DNA from: Desulfurobacteriaceae bacterium
Lineage (GTDB): Bacteria; Aquificota; Aquificia; Desulfurobacteriales; Desulfurobacteriaceae
NCBI GenBank assembly: GCA_027051905.1
Contig: JALUGO010000030.1
Coordinates: 124,001 to 188,000 of the forward strand
Direction: 5' to 3'
Length of the DNA: 64,000 nucleotides
Shown here: one piece after another, positions 17,021 to 26,400 of the stretch
Position numbering within the stretch: position 1 is the stretch's first letter
How the letters are laid out: every line of letters begins with the position of its first letter
The notes under the pieces: model-generated
Told to the model about the DNA's origin: nothing
Database searches by the model: none
What the model saw: the letters and a program-made list of their open reading frames with translations, nothing else
Made by a program: the position numbers and the translations under genes

Positions 17021-19048
17021 TTAGAAAAGGGTTCCAGCTATGTGGTAAGTTATAGATGCCAGTATCCAGGCCGTTGTTAAATCTATTGCTAGAACACCAA
17101 GAGTAAACCTCCAGCTGCCGCTTTCCTGTCTTATTGCGGCCATCGTTGCCACACACGGAGTATAGAGAAGTGTAAATACCATAAACGCCAGAGCACTTTC
17201 GGGGCTAAACGTAGTTCTTAAAACTTCAACAAGTCCAGACTCTCCCGTTCCGTATAAGGTTCCAAGGGTTCCAACAACAACTTCTTTTGCCAGAGCTCCA
17301 AATATTAACGCCACAACAGGTTTCCAGTCCTCTATTCCTATCGGTTGAAAGAGGGGAGCTATCGTCTTTCCTATCTGTCCTATAAAGCTTTTTTCCCCTG
17401 CATACTCCACGCCGGGAGGTAGAGAGGCAAGTGCCCAGATGAGAACGGAGACGGCAAATATTACGGTTCCTGCCTTCTGGAGGAAGTCCTTAACCTCTAT
17501 CCAAGTTTCGTTTATTACAACGTTCCAGGATGGGAGTTTGTAAGAGGGCAGTTCTATGAAGAACTCATCCTCCTCGGTTCTGTATAGGAATCTGGACATT
17601 AAAGCCGAGAAGAAGAGTGCAAGGGCTATCCCCGTCAGGTAGAGGCCGAGAATGACGGCTGTTCTATTCTCCTGAAAGAATGCAGCAACGAAAACGGTGT
17701 AAACGGGAAGCCTGGCGCTGCACGAGATCCAGGGAATTATGGCCATTGTGATAAGTTTCTGGTAGGGAGATCTCATAGCCCTTGTGGCGTAAATTGCGGG
17801 AACGTTACAACCGAATCCCAGTATCATGGGAATTACAGAGGCTCCGCTTAAACCGAAAATCTTCATAAAGTTGTCCCACAGGGCAGCAGCCCTTGCCATA
17901 TAACCTGAATCTTCAAGAATGGACATAAGGAAGTAGAGTAATCCCAGTATAGGCAGGAAAACTATTACTGCTCCAACACCGGCAAGAATACCGTCGTTTA
18001 TCAGGGAAATTATTGGTTTTGGAAGAAAACTAAGGAGGTTTTCGACAACGCCAGGAATAAAGTTACTGAAGATTTGATCGATTATGTTTATGAATGGTTC
18101 ACTGAGACTAAAGGTTATTTTAAAAACAAGCCACATTATGAGAAGGAAAATGGGTATTCCCGTAAAGGGGTAAGTAATCAGTTTGTCTATTTTATCGCTT
18201 AATGTTTCTGTAGTAATTTCTTTTTCTGAACTGTCTATCACCTCACGGGCAACCTTGGAAGCTAAAAGAAATCTTTCTTTTGAAACAAACGTTGGCAGAT
18301 CAAGGTTAAACCGATTTTGTATTTCTTTTTCTATTTGTTCAATTTCTTCTAAAATCAGGTTGAACTCTAGAAGTTGTCTTTCAACTAATTTCAGAATTTC
18401 GGGATCTTTTTCGAGAAGTTTTATAGAAATCCATCTCAAATTGAACGGAAAGTTACTTTTAACTTGACTTTTAAGTTTTAAAGTTAACAGCTCTATTGCT
18501 TCCTCAAGTATTTCAGAATATATGGGAGTAAAGCCTTCTGGCTTAATATCTCCTGTGGCGACTCTTAGAAAAGTTTCTGACAGATTGTTTAACCCTTCTT
18601 TTTTGGTAGCAGATACTGTCACAACTGGAAGTTTTAAGATTTTTTCAAGTTTTTGGACATCTATAGAGAAGTGTAGCTTATTTAACTCGTCTGTTTTGTT
18701 TAAAACGATAACCGGTTTAATACCCATATCTAAGAGTTCCAGAGTGAGGTAGAGGTTTCTTCCCAGCAGTGTTACATCTATTACATCGGCTACAACATCA
18801 TACTCTCCACTTAGAAGGAAGTTCCGTGTAACTCTTTCTTCAAGCGAATAAGATGTAAGGCTGTAAATTCCAGGTAGATCTATCAGTTCTATCTCAAAGC
18901 CTCTAAAGTGGTATTTGCCGGTCTTCTTTTTAACAGTGACTCCTGGCCAGTTTCCCACCATTTCGTTGGTTCCTGCCAGAGCGTTCATTATTGCTGTTTT
19001 CCCAACGTTGGGATTCCCTACAAGGGCTACCTTTACATTCCTTTTCAT
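17021..19048 (-). CDS. feoB: Ferrous iron transporter FeoB
   Basis: Inner-membrane Fe(II) transporter with a cytoplasmic G domain. The 675-aa product has G1 GNPNVGKT at residues 11-18, G3 DLPGIY, G4 NKTDE, a helical GDP-dissociation-inhibitor region (about 170-270) and a membrane part with the Gate motif containing GFGCNVPAI. It overlaps feoA by 4 nt, so the two are one operon read leftward. Confidence 0.96.
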   Translation of the reverse strand: MKRNVKVALVGNPNVGKTAIMNALAGTNEMVGNWPGVTVKKKTGKYHFRGFEIELIDLPGIYSLTSYSLEERVTRNFLLSGEYDVVADVIDVTLLGRNLYLTLELLDMGIKPVIVLNKTDELNKLHFSIDVQKLEKILKLPVVTVSATKKEGLNNLSETFLRVATGDIKPEGFTPIYSEILEEAIELLTLKLKSQVKSNFPFNLRWISIKLLEKDPEILKLVERQLLEFNLILEEIEQIEKEIQNRFNLDLPTFVSKERFLLASKVAREVIDSSEKEITTETLSDKIDKLITYPFTGIPIFLLIMWLVFKITFSLSEPFINIIDQIFSNFIPGVVENLLSFLPKPIISLINDGILAGVGAVIVFLPILGLLYFLMSILEDSGYMARAAALWDNFMKIFGLSGASVIPMILGFGCNVPAIYATRAMRSPYQKLITMAIIPWISCSARLPVYTVFVAAFFQENRTAVILGLYLTGIALALFFSALMSRFLYRTEEDEFFIELPSYKLPSWNVVINETWIEVKDFLQKAGTVIFAVSVLIWALASLPPGVEYAGEKSFIGQIGKTIAPLFQPIGIEDWKPVVALIFGALAKEVVVGTLGTLYGTGESGLVEVLRTTFSPESALAFMVFTLLYTPCVATMAAIRQESGSWRFTLGVLAIDLTTAWILASITYHIAGTLF

Positions 19049-19263
19049 AATTCCATGACCTCCACTTTGGAAGCCATGCCTTTACCGAGAGCTATTCTAC
19101 TACCGGCCACTTCCACTATCATCGGGCCGGGTGGGGATTTGATGACTTTGATGGGAGCTCCCGGATACAACCCGATAGCTGCAAGCCTGTTCCTTATTCC
19201 AACTCCTCCTTTTATATCAACCACCTCAACGGTTTTTCCTTCAGGAACTTCTGTTAACTTCAT
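19045..19263 (-). CDS. feoA: Ferrous iron transport protein FeoA
   Basis: The 72-aa product is an SH3-like FeoA protein, with the pattern GVGIRNRLAAIGLYPGAPI in the middle and a C-terminal SRIALGKGMA stretch. FeoA is a cytoplasmic partner of FeoB. It is the first gene of the feoAB operon; the upstream 140 nt are AT-rich and carry an inverted repeat (19313-19341). Confidence 0.93.
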   Translation of the reverse strand: MKLTEVPEGKTVEVVDIKGGVGIRNRLAAIGLYPGAPIKVIKSPPGPMIVEVAGSRIALGKGMASKVEVMEL

Positions 19264-19312
19264 GAAATTTCGCCTCCACGTGCCTTTAGTTAGATAATAT
19301 TAACTTTATTTG

Positions 19313-19341
19313 TAAACGTCAACTATACTTAATGACGTTTA
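19313..19341. promoter_or_regulatory. Inverted repeat upstream of feoA
   Basis: A perfect 9-bp inverted repeat, TAAACGTCA and TGACGTTTA separated by 11 nt, lies in the divergent space between feoA and the gene at 19404. A shorter half-repeat (GTTA-N8-TAAC, 19289-19304) lies nearer feoA. Size and symmetry suit a dimeric regulator. It does not match the standard Fur box, so the regulator is unknown. Confidence 0.45.
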
Positions 19342-19403
19342 AAGATTTCTTTTTGTTTGCGGTATAAAATTCTGCCTAAAAAAACGGGAGGTATGCTGGA
19401 ATC

Positions 19404-20063
19404 ATGAAATTGATGGTTGCTATATTTGTTTTTTCTATTCTAGCCCTGACTGTTTTTGTATGGCTGGTTGCCCGTCAGAAATACAAAATCATACTCAGTG
19501 AAACAGAGTTAAAGGAGAGTCTCAAGAACATCTATAGCCATGTTAAAGGTGAGATCTTTGTTCATGCAGGGGAAGCTAACGTTGAGACTTATTCACAGTT
19601 GGAACCTGTTATTGAGGATTTTCTAAAACAAGCTCCAGAGAATAAGATAACTTTTGTTCTTGGTCCCGTAATATCTGTAACTGAGGAAACTTACAGAAAG
19701 TTAAAAAGTGGAAAGTTTGATGAGATAAATCCTAAAGATGTGCATCCTCTTTTCAGATTACTGCTGAAGTATCCTGAAAAAGTTAGTATTTATTACAAAA
19801 AAGATGATCTGTTTAAGGATATAAACCATTTTGCTATTGGAGGTAAATACCTCTATATGGAGGCATTTCATAAACCTCTTGAAGAGAGAAAGGCTATTCT
19901 TGTAGAGAATCCTATTTTTACTTTAAAGAAAAATTATGAAGAGTCTAAAGAAATTCTTTTAAATAGCGGAAATCATGTGATAAAGCTTAGTCCAGATGAG
20001 AAGAAGTTAAAGGAACAAATAATATCAGGGCTAATTAAATTAAGTGATTTTCAGGCTGCCTGA
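19404..20063 (+). CDS. Membrane-anchored protein of unknown function
   Basis: I do not recognise this 219-aa protein. It has an N-terminal membrane anchor (about residues 4-24) and a soluble domain with alternating beta/alpha pattern (GEIFVHAGEANVE, ITFVLGPVISV, NHFAIGGKYLYMEAF). The last stretch vaguely recalls half of a phospholipase D fold but lacks an HxK catalytic motif. GGGAGG lies 12 nt before the ATG, and a 4-codon ATG...TGA minicistron (19393-19407) overlaps the start. A second membrane-protein gene follows at once. Confidence 0.7.
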   Translation: MKLMVAIFVFSILALTVFVWLVARQKYKIILSETELKESLKNIYSHVKGEIFVHAGEANVETYSQLEPVIEDFLKQAPENKITFVLGPVISVTEETYRKLKSGKFDEINPKDVHPLFRLLLKYPEKVSIYYKKDDLFKDINHFAIGGKYLYMEAFHKPLEERKAILVENPIFTLKKNYEESKEILLNSGNHVIKLSPDEKKLKEQIISGLIKLSDFQAA

Positions 20064-20077
20064 TTTTGGGAGGGAGT

Positions 20078-20464
20078 ATGGGAGAAGTTCCCGTTTTAAC
20101 CCTTATGGCTACTTTAATTTTAATGTTTTTGACACTATCAACTATGTTTTTACTGTCTGTATCTTCCTTTGACGTTGCTCTTGGAAAGCATCTTGCCCCC
20201 ATCTGGAGAGTTATGTCTTCGTTTCAGGCATTCATTGGAGGCTGGAGTATAATCGTAGGTGTTCTATGGTTTTTGTATATTTTCCTCTCTGATAGGGCAA
20301 ATTTTATTAATTCCTATAGCAATGGTCAGAATTTTATTAATTGTATAAGCCTATCCACTATCGTTTTCTTGCTGATTCTGTCTGGATTTTTAGGTGCCCT
20401 TGTTGCTATTTACCTTCATCCATCAGCTGTAGCTGTCGCAAAAACAAGACGAGAAATCGTATAA
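20078..20464 (+). CDS. Small three-span membrane protein, unknown function
   Basis: The product (about 128 aa) has three hydrophobic spans (about residues 5-27, 45-66, 92-112) with the polar loop [18 protein letters not shown] between the second and third. No family is recognised. ATG at 20078 is chosen because GGGAGGGAG lies just before it; the TTG at 20066 would add four residues. It is 14 nt downstream of the gene at 19404 and likely co-transcribed with it; ppa follows. Confidence 0.7.
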   Translation: MGEVPVLTLMATLILMFLTLSTMFLLSVSSFDVALGKHLAPIWRVMSSFQAFIGGWSIIVGVLWFLYIFLSDRANFINSYSNGQNFINCISLSTIVFLLILSGFLGALVAIYLHPSAVAVAKTRREIV

Positions 20465-20493
20465 TCCTCCCAAAATCTACAGGGAGGTTTGAT

Positions 20494-21018
20494 ATGGATG
20501 TAAAGAAGATACCGGCCGGTAAGAATCCTCCAGAGGATATCTACGCTGTTATTGAAATTCCCCAGGGTTCAAACGTTAAATATGAGGTGGATAAAGAGAG
20601 CGGTGCAGTGTTTGTTGACCGTTTTCTCTTCACTCCCATGTTCTACCCGGCTAACTACGGTTTTGTTCCCAACACTTTAGCAGATGATGGAGATCCCATA
20701 GACGTTCTTGTTATCTCAAGACAGCCTGTGGTTCCGGGAAGTGTTATCAGGTGTAGGCCTATAGGTGTTCTTGTTATGGAAGACGAAAGCGGGAAGGATG
20801 AAAAGATTATTGCAGTTCCAGTTGACAAGTTAGACCTGACCTTTAAAGATGTAAAGGAAGTAGAGGATCTCCCGGAAGCTACACTTAACGAAATTAAACA
20901 CTTTTTCGAACACTATAAAGACCTTGAGCCGGGTAAGTGGGTAAAGGTTAAGGAGTTTAAGGGAAGTTCTGTTGCCAAAGAAATGATTATGAACGCTATA
21001 AAGAACGTTTCAGGTTAA
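20494..21018 (+). CDS. ppa: Inorganic pyrophosphatase (family I)
   Basis: Hydrolyses pyrophosphate to phosphate in the cytoplasm. The 174-aa product has the family I signature: [11 protein letters not shown], the [20 protein letters not shown] stretch with the catalytic Asp cluster, and [11 protein letters not shown]. The ATG at 20494 has AGGGAGG eight bases upstream; the frame stays open further 5', but that extension runs inside the preceding gene and does not match the family. Confidence 0.96.
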   Translation: MDVKKIPAGKNPPEDIYAVIEIPQGSNVKYEVDKESGAVFVDRFLFTPMFYPANYGFVPNTLADDGDPIDVLVISRQPVVPGSVIRCRPIGVLVMEDESGKDEKIIAVPVDKLDLTFKDVKEVEDLPEATLNEIKHFFEHYKDLEPGKWVKVKEFKGSSVAKEMIMNAIKNVSG

Positions 21019-21029
21019 CAAATGATTTT

Positions 21030-21047
21030 GTGCCCTTACCGGGGCAC
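21030..21047 (+). terminator. Hairpin after ppa
   Basis: GTGCCC (21030-21035) pairs with GGGCAC (21042-21047), loop of 6, followed by TTCTTG rather than a clean T run. A weak intrinsic terminator or attenuator. Confidence 0.45.
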
Positions 21048-21057
21048 TTCTTGCTGC

Positions 21058-21063
21058 TATAAT
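21058..21063 (+). promoter_or_regulatory. -10 hexamer upstream of the chemoreceptor gene
   Basis: A perfect TATAAT 31 nt before the TTG start at 21095. No good -35 hexamer is visible at 16-18 nt spacing, because the ppa hairpin lies there. Confidence 0.4.
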
Positions 21064-21094
21064 AAACGTTGATTCTACATTCAGCGGGGAAAAT

Positions 21095-23386
21095 TTGAAG
21101 CTTTTAAGCAGGCTATCTCTTGGGAAGCAGGTTGCTATTTCAGGAGTTTTAGGAATACTTGTTCTTGCTTTGATACTGGGATATTCATCCTATACCAGCA
21201 CAAAGGAAAATCTCATTAAGGTAGCTTCTCAAAAACTTACAAGTATTAGGGAAGCCAAAAGTCAGCACATTGATGATTATTTTGACTATATGGGGGGATT
21301 GCTCCTTTCAGAAGCAAAAAATTCTTCAACATTACAGGCTTTAAATTCTTTTAAAGAGGCATTTTACTCTCTTTATAAGGAAGTCCCACTTGACCTTTCT
21401 AAAGTAAAGAAGGAGCTTATTGAGGAATATAGGAAAAACTACCTCTCCAGGATAAATACCTCTATACCTGGAACCAGGCCGGTTAAGCCGGTTGAGTTTT
21501 ATCTCCCTAAAGATCCCAATGCTCTCATAGCTCAGTATATATTTATTGTTAAAAATCCAAACAAAATTGGTGAGAAAAATTTACTTTACAGAAGCGAGGA
21601 GTTTCCCTGCTCCTATATGGAGGTTCATTCCCGTTATCACAGAGATTTTAATTCGTTACTAAAATATTTCGGACTTTACGACATTTTCCTGATAGATAGA
21701 AATGGAACTATTGTTTACACAGCATTTAAGGAAAAAGACTTTGCTACCAATCTTAATACAGGACCTTATAAGGATACCGGGCTTGCAAAAGTTTTTAGAA
21801 AAGCAGTTAACTCTGAGGTGCAGAAAATATTCTTTTCCGATTTTTCTCCTTATGAACCCAGTTACAATCAGCCTGCGGCTTTTATAGCCACAGCTATTCT
21901 TGATGAGAATGGAAACGTAGCAGGAGTGTTGGCTTTCCAGTTACCTATAGATAAGATCGATAGTATTGTTAACTTTAACTACAGGTTTAAGGAAGTGGGA
22001 CTGGGAGAAACAGGAGAAGTTCTCCTTGTAGGATCTGACTTTAAGCTTAAAAATAACGTGAGGTTTATAGATAAGATTGATAATCCTATTGTTAAGAAAG
22101 CTAAAACGACTATAGGCGTTCTTGAGCTAAGAGATAAGGCAGTTCAACTGGCTTTAAATGGAAGGTCAGGAGTGATAGAAACTGTAGATTTGCTGGGAGA
22201 AAAAGCTATAGCAGCTTATGCACCTATGGATGTTTATGGAAAACGTTGGGCAATTATTGCAGAGATGGAAGAAAAAGAAATAATGTCAGGACTTCTTTCC
22301 CTCAGAGAAAATAGAGCACTTCTTATTTCTGTTGCGTCGCTTTTAATTCTTGTTGTTCTTTTCCTTATCTTTGTAAAGTTTAATATTGTGAAACCTCTAA
22401 ACAAGTTTTTAGAAATGACCAAGGATCTATCAGAAGGAGAGGGGGATCTTACTAAGAGGTTGAAGGTAGATCCTAATAAGCAGGATGAGATCAATTTGGC
22501 CTCTAAATACTTTAATGCATTCCTTGATAAAGTTAGAGAGATTGTAAAGAGAGCGAGAAGTTCAGCTGAAAATAACCTTAGGGTGGCACAAGAATTGAGG
22601 AAGGATTCTGAGCTGCTGAAGAAAAAAATAACAGAGGAGATTAACGATATAGCAAAAGCTGCTGAGCTTGCTGTTAACGTTTCTACACCTGTTAAGGAAT
22701 TCGAAGGATTGCTTTCAAAGTCTCAGGAGGATATAAATAGAGCACTTAAGGGGCTTGATAGTGCTAAAGAAAGTATAGAGGAACTTAAAAGAATAGTAGA
22801 AAATACCAGCAAAGAAAATGAAGTTTCCATAAAGGAACTTCAAGATTTAAATAAAAGGGCAAAGGATATTGAGAATATTATTGGAATAATTCGGAATATT
22901 GCAGAAAAGACAAACTTGCTAGCGCTTAATGCTGCAATTGAAGCAGCTAGAGCTGGAGAGAGTGGTAAAGGTTTTGCGGTTGTTGCTGATGAAATACGGA
23001 AACTTGCAGCACAGATTCAGAAGAATACAGAGTCTATCAATCAGATTCTTACCAACATTATTGAGGCGATATCTGAGGTAACTGAAAATATCAGTTCGAG
23101 AAATAGGGAGAATGATCAGTATCTTAGAACAGTTTCTTCTGGTGTTATAAGTGAAATGGAAAAAGTTTCGGAAGCTATGGATGAAACTGCAGAAGTTCAG
23201 AGAACAATAGTTAAGACTTCTTCGCAGATAATAGCGGATCTGGAAGAGCTTATAAGTCTTATCCAGGAAATGGATAAGCACTCAAAGGAAAACGTTGGAG
23301 TTGTTGAAGAAACCCTGAAAAAGATTAAGGAAATTTACAAGGAAGCCAACGATCTGTATAGGATTCTCAACAAATTTAAAGTGTAA
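21095..23386 (+). CDS. Methyl-accepting chemotaxis protein
   Basis: Transmembrane chemoreceptor of 763 aa. It has a first membrane span at about residues 13-32, a large periplasmic sensor (about 35-400) with the size and pattern of a double-Cache domain, a second span at about 405-428, a HAMP domain with the ...[11 protein letters not shown] pattern, and a cytoplasmic coiled-coil signalling region with the hairpin tip [18 protein letters not shown] around residues 603-620. The start is TTG at 21095. Ligand unknown. It stands alone between ppa and the porin gene. Confidence 0.95.
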   Translation: MKLLSRLSLGKQVAISGVLGILVLALILGYSSYTSTKENLIKVASQKLTSIREAKSQHIDDYFDYMGGLLLSEAKNSSTLQALNSFKEAFYSLYKEVPLDLSKVKKELIEEYRKNYLSRINTSIPGTRPVKPVEFYLPKDPNALIAQYIFIVKNPNKIGEKNLLYRSEEFPCSYMEVHSRYHRDFNSLLKYFGLYDIFLIDRNGTIVYTAFKEKDFATNLNTGPYKDTGLAKVFRKAVNSEVQKIFFSDFSPYEPSYNQPAAFIATAILDENGNVAGVLAFQLPIDKIDSIVNFNYRFKEVGLGETGEVLLVGSDFKLKNNVRFIDKIDNPIVKKAKTTIGVLELRDKAVQLALNGRSGVIETVDLLGEKAIAAYAPMDVYGKRWAIIAEMEEKEIMSGLLSLRENRALLISVASLLILVVLFLIFVKFNIVKPLNKFLEMTKDLSEGEGDLTKRLKVDPNKQDEINLASKYFNAFLDKVREIVKRARSSAENNLRVAQELRKDSELLKKKITEEINDIAKAAELAVNVSTPVKEFEGLLSKSQEDINRALKGLDSAKESIEELKRIVENTSKENEVSIKELQDLNKRAKDIENIIGIIRNIAEKTNLLALNAAIEAARAGESGKGFAVVADEIRKLAAQIQKNTESINQILTNIIEAISEVTENISSRNRENDQYLRTVSSGVISEMEKVSEAMDETAEVQRTIVKTSSQIIADLEELISLIQEMDKHSKENVGVVEETLKKIKEIYKEANDLYRILNKFKV

Positions 23387-23393
23387 GTTAAGT

Positions 23394-23414
23394 AGAGAGC
23401 CCTGGGGGCTCTCT
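23394..23414. terminator. Bidirectional terminator between chemoreceptor and porin genes
   Basis: A 9-bp perfect stem AGAGAGCCC/GGGCTCTCT with a 3-nt loop sits between the two convergent stop codons and overlaps the porin stop. It would serve both transcripts; T tracts are short. Confidence 0.65.
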
Positions 23415-24715
23415 TAGAATGTAAACTCAGTTCTTAACATTCCTGTCCATATATTGTCGTTTTTTGAGTTCCCGTGGGGGTTAATGACATACTGGAGATC
23501 AGGAGTAACAAAGAAGTTTTCAGAAATGGCAAGTCTATAGTAGGTTTCAAAGTGGTATTCGGTATCGTCGTTTTTGAGTCTGTCGTTGGGAATGAGGGCA
23601 GCAAAACCGACTCCCAGAGTATCGTTTGGTCTTGAAGATAAAAGACCGTTAACGCTGGCTCCAACGGATACAAACTTTTCAATCTCGTAAACGTTGTCGT
23701 TTCCGTAGGCCGCACGGAAAAAGAGGCCAACGTTCTCCGCAACCTGCTGGTCGAAGGAGACTCCAACTCCCCAGCCATCTTCCGTTGACGGTTTAACAGA
23801 TGGATTGTTAACAGGCTCTCCTACTTTTATGTGGTCGGCAGAGTCGTTCCAGAAGTAGATTCGGTAGTTCCCTTTAAGACCATTAAACTCTGGAGAATAT
23901 TTGAGCTGAACGGCATAAAATGGCTGGTCGAAAACGTCGTTGTAGATACTCTTTTCTTTTTGAACCCACTCTTCTCCGCTGTAAGTGATGCCGGCAGAGT
24001 CGTTACTCTGAACAACGGCACTTATCTCAAACCCATCTGCTGGCAAAAACGTTAAACCAACCATGGGAGCAAAAGAGTCTTCTGGATCTAAAATGGGATT
24101 GTTGACGAAGGGTTTTCCCACAAACTGGGTTGTTTCGTCGTTGGCGTATTCGTTGTCGTCAATCATTATGAAGGGTTCCGTTTTTCCAACAATCAGGTTT
24201 AACTTTCCGTTTAGGAAGGAACGGCTGTAATAGGCTTCTAAAAGGCGGGACTCTCCATCGTTATCGGGGTTGTCGTCTGCCAGAGTGTTGAGGTTGGCAA
24301 AGAGGGGTTCTTCAGCCTTTTCAAAGAGTTTGTCTGCTCCCGTTCCCGAACCTGAGTGGAGCCTCATGTAGAATTCTCCATCACTGTCTGGCCTGAAGGA
24401 GAGCTCAAGGTCGGCGTTGTAGCCTGTTCCGCTGGGGTTTGAAAACTTCTTTCCGTCAATTCTGTCAACGGAGGCTCCCTGATAGTAGAGCCTTACTCCT
24501 CCATGGATTTCAAGGGCAGAGAGTTTCTCCTTAATCTGTGCAACTTCTCTCTCTATCTGCTCCTCTTTAGCGTTCTTTTCCTTTAACGCCTGCTCTAATT
24601 GAGAGATACGGGCTTTTAACTGCTGGAGCTCCCTCAAAATTTCCTGGTTGGTCTGGGCGGGAGCTCCCTGTGAAGCCAGCAGAACGGCAGAAAGAACCAG
24701 CAGCGTTCTCTTCAT
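23414..24715 (-). CDS. Outer-membrane porin-like beta-barrel protein
   Basis: The protein (433 aa) has a signal peptide (about residues 1-20, ending APAQ), an N-terminal coiled coil (about 22-65, Leu/Glu/Lys/Gln heptads) and then alternating beta-strand sequence to a C-terminal Phe (LRTEFTF), typical of outer-membrane barrels. The layout resembles coiled-coil porins with a periplasmic anchor. ATG at 24715 is chosen because GGAGGAGGGG lies just upstream and the signal peptide begins there. Next to the nickel operon; a metal-related pore is possible but unproven. Confidence 0.8.
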   Translation of the reverse strand: MKRTLLVLSAVLLASQGAPAQTNQEILRELQQLKARISQLEQALKEKNAKEEQIEREVAQIKEKLSALEIHGGVRLYYQGASVDRIDGKKFSNPSGTGYNADLELSFRPDSDGEFYMRLHSGSGTGADKLFEKAEEPLFANLNTLADDNPDNDGESRLLEAYYSRSFLNGKLNLIVGKTEPFIMIDDNEYANDETTQFVGKPFVNNPILDPEDSFAPMVGLTFLPADGFEISAVVQSNDSAGITYSGEEWVQKEKSIYNDVFDQPFYAVQLKYSPEFNGLKGNYRIYFWNDSADHIKVGEPVNNPSVKPSTEDGWGVGVSFDQQVAENVGLFFRAAYGNDNVYEIEKFVSVGASVNGLLSSRPNDTLGVGFAALIPNDRLKNDDTEYHFETYYRLAISENFFVTPDLQYVINPHGNSKNDNIWTGMLRTEFTF

Positions 24716-24836
24716 GTCCCCTCCTCCTGCAAATTTCTCTGTCTGAACAGCTCTCACAGGGATTCCTCAGAAATTTCAGAAGGAGAAACACCAAAGCTGT
24801 AACGGCTAGAAGTGTTACTACAATAGTTAGAATCAT
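24567..24836 (-). CDS. Possible small Cys-containing membrane protein overlapping the porin start
   Basis: An 89-codon frame with AGAGGT five bases before its ATG. The first 25 residues form one strong membrane span; then come CESC and a third Cys (RNPCESCSDREICRRR). The last 50 codons overlap the 5' end of the porin gene in another frame, and the porin ribosome site lies within it, suggesting coupling. It loosely recalls FeoB-associated Cys-rich membrane proteins, but the match is weak. Real expression is plausible from the ribosome site; function unknown. Confidence 0.4.
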   Translation of the reverse strand: MILTIVVTLLAVTALVFLLLKFLRNPCESCSDREICRRRGHEENAAGSFCRSAGFTGSSRPDQPGNFEGAPAVKSPYLSIRAGVKGKER

Positions 24837-24846
24837 GCAAACCTCT

Positions 24847-24860
24847 TTAGCAAATGCTAA
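24847..24860. promoter_or_regulatory. Palindrome in the porin/nickel-operon intergenic region
   Basis: TTAGCA-AA-TGCTAA, a near-perfect 14-bp palindrome, lies just upstream of the small ORF start at 24836 and about 150 nt before the nickel operon. It could be an operator for metal-dependent control, but the sequence does not match the E. coli NikR box and the regulator is unknown. Confidence 0.35.
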
Positions 24861-24944
24861 CTAATTTAGGAATATAAAGATAGCTGTAGCATCAGTCAAC
24901 TGTTCATACTAACTATTGCGTATATCCGGAATTTTGTAATAAAA

Positions 24945-24977
24945 TTCTCGAGAAGAATCATACCAAATCTATATAAT
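24945..24977 (+). promoter_or_regulatory. Promoter of the nickel uptake operon
   Basis: A TATAAT box at 24972-24977 lies 34 nt before the chosen start of the first gene. The -35 area holds the perfect palindrome TTCTCGAGAA (24945-24954) instead of a consensus -35 box, so activation or repression by a bound protein is likely. Inferred only from sequence. Confidence 0.4.
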
Positions 24978-25010
24978 TAAATGAAAGTTTTAATACCTAA
25001 TGGAGGGAGC

Positions 25011-25802
25011 ATGAGGAGGATACTAGCTGCTGGAACGGTGGTTACGGCACTTCTGACATCTCCTGCTGCATTTGCCCACTTCATGCTTTTAAAACCGTCA
25101 ACAGACATCGTAGAAGGTAACAGGGCAACGACAATAGAGATTGAAGCCCGATTTACACATCCCTTTGAAGGTGGCCCAAACATGCCTTTTAAGATTCTTG
25201 AAAGTGGCGCTGTGGTAAATGGCCACAGGGAGGAAATCCACTGGAAAAAAGAGATAATTCCAGCAGTAAAGGATTCAAACAGAAAAGTTTCCATGTATAG
25301 AGCATCTTTCAGGCTTAAAAGACCGGGAGTATACAGTTTCTTTATTGTTCCTGACGCTTACTTTGAGCCGGCGGAAGAGAAGTTCATCCAGCAGATAACA
25401 AAGATTGAGGTTGAAGGTTTTGGAATGGAAGAGGGTTGGAGCAGACCCATAGGTTTAAAGGCTGAAATCGTCCCTCTGACGAGACCATTTGGACTGTGGG
25501 AGGGAAACACTTTCAGGGGTAGAGTCTACTTCAACGGAAAACCAGCGGCAAACGTAAGGGTTGAGATCGAGTATCTGAACACAGAAGGTGTAAAGGCTCC
25601 AGCAGATGCCTTTGTAACCCAGGTAGTAAGAACCGATAAAGATGGCTATTTCGAATACACAATTCCTTGGGCAGGATGGTGGGGATTTTCCGCCATCGGA
25701 TACGGAGGAAAGAAGAGGTATAAAGATGGAAAACTCTACCCGGTTGAGCTTGATGCAGTAATGTGGGTAAAGGCGTATCCAAAACCTGAAGGAGTGAAAT
25801 AA
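25011..25802 (+). CDS. nikK: NikK-like periplasmic component of nickel ECF transporter (DUF4198)
   Basis: The product (263 aa) has a signal peptide ending TSPAAFA, after which the mature chain starts HFMLLKPS, the DUF4198 signature with a histidine near the new N-terminus. Beta-sandwich repeats follow, with GKPAANVRVEIEY and a C-terminal metal-binding-looking VWVKAYPKP. DUF4198 proteins accompany NikM/CbiM importers. ATG at 25011 is preferred (GGAGGGAG upstream); an in-frame ATG at 24981 would spoil the signal peptide. The stop overlaps nikM by 1 nt. Confidence 0.8.
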   Translation: MRRILAAGTVVTALLTSPAAFAHFMLLKPSTDIVEGNRATTIEIEARFTHPFEGGPNMPFKILESGAVVNGHREEIHWKKEIIPAVKDSNRKVSMYRASFRLKRPGVYSFFIVPDAYFEPAEEKFIQQITKIEVEGFGMEEGWSRPIGLKAEIVPLTRPFGLWEGNTFRGRVYFNGKPAANVRVEIEYLNTEGVKAPADAFVTQVVRTDKDGYFEYTIPWAGWWGFSAIGYGGKKRYKDGKLYPVELDAVMWVKAYPKPEGVK

Positions 25803-26398
25803 TGCACATTTCAGAGGGAGTTCTTCCAGGTTGGTGTTTGGTCGCCGGCTGGGTTTTAACTGCTGGAGGTCTCTACGTTGGCCTTAAATCGATAGAAGGA
25901 AAAGAAGTTCCCAAAACGGCACTGCTTTCAGCTGCTTTCTTCGTAGCCTCCCTCATCCACATTCCTGTTGGAATAACGAGCGTCCATCTCCTTTTGAATG
26001 GCCTTGCCGGTGCCCTCCTCGGTTGGGCGGTTTTCCCCGCCCTCTTCGTTGCCCTCCTGTTTCAGGCTCTCCTCTTCCAGTTTGGAGGTATAACAGTTTT
26101 AGGTGTTAACACCTTTAACATGGCGTTTCCCGGAGTTGTGGCCTACTACGCTGTAAAACATCTTTTGAAGATGAGGAGCAGAACCTCCTTAATAACTGCC
26201 GGAGTTGTTGCAGCAGTCATAGGGGTTTTCCTGTCGGCAGCTTTCCTGAGCCTGGAGCTTGTGAGTGTGGGGAGCTCCTTCACAGAAACGGCGAAGCTTG
26301 CATTTTTAGCCCACGTTCCTGTTGCCGTTGTTGAGTCTTTCGTAAATGCCTTTGTCTTTCTCTACTTCAAAAAAAGCGATATTCAGCTGGGAGTTTAG
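25802..26398 (+). CDS. nikM: Nickel/cobalt ECF transporter substrate-binding subunit NikM/CbiM
   Basis: Integral membrane S-component. The 198-aa protein begins MHISEG, the essential Met-His metal site of NikM/CbiM, and has six or seven membrane spans with further conserved His (ASLIHIPVG, LAHVPVA). Nickel rather than cobalt is inferred from the nikK/nikL partners. ATG at 25802 overlaps the nikK stop. Confidence 0.88.
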   Translation: MHISEGVLPGWCLVAGWVLTAGGLYVGLKSIEGKEVPKTALLSAAFFVASLIHIPVGITSVHLLLNGLAGALLGWAVFPALFVALLFQALLFQFGGITVLGVNTFNMAFPGVVAYYAVKHLLKMRSRTSLITAGVVAAVIGVFLSAAFLSLELVSVGSSFTETAKLAFLAHVPVAVVESFVNAFVFLYFKKSDIQLGV

Positions 26399-26400
26399 AG

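Noticed and set aside
20341-20493. N-terminal extension of pyrophosphatase
   Set aside because: The extra 51 codons lie inside the preceding membrane-protein gene; a strong ribosome site sits right before ATG 20494 and family length fits from there.
24567-24836. Assignment of the small Cys protein as FeoB-associated Cys-rich protein
   Set aside because: Only the membrane span plus CxxC is shared; the cysteine pattern is too short and the gene is far from feoB.
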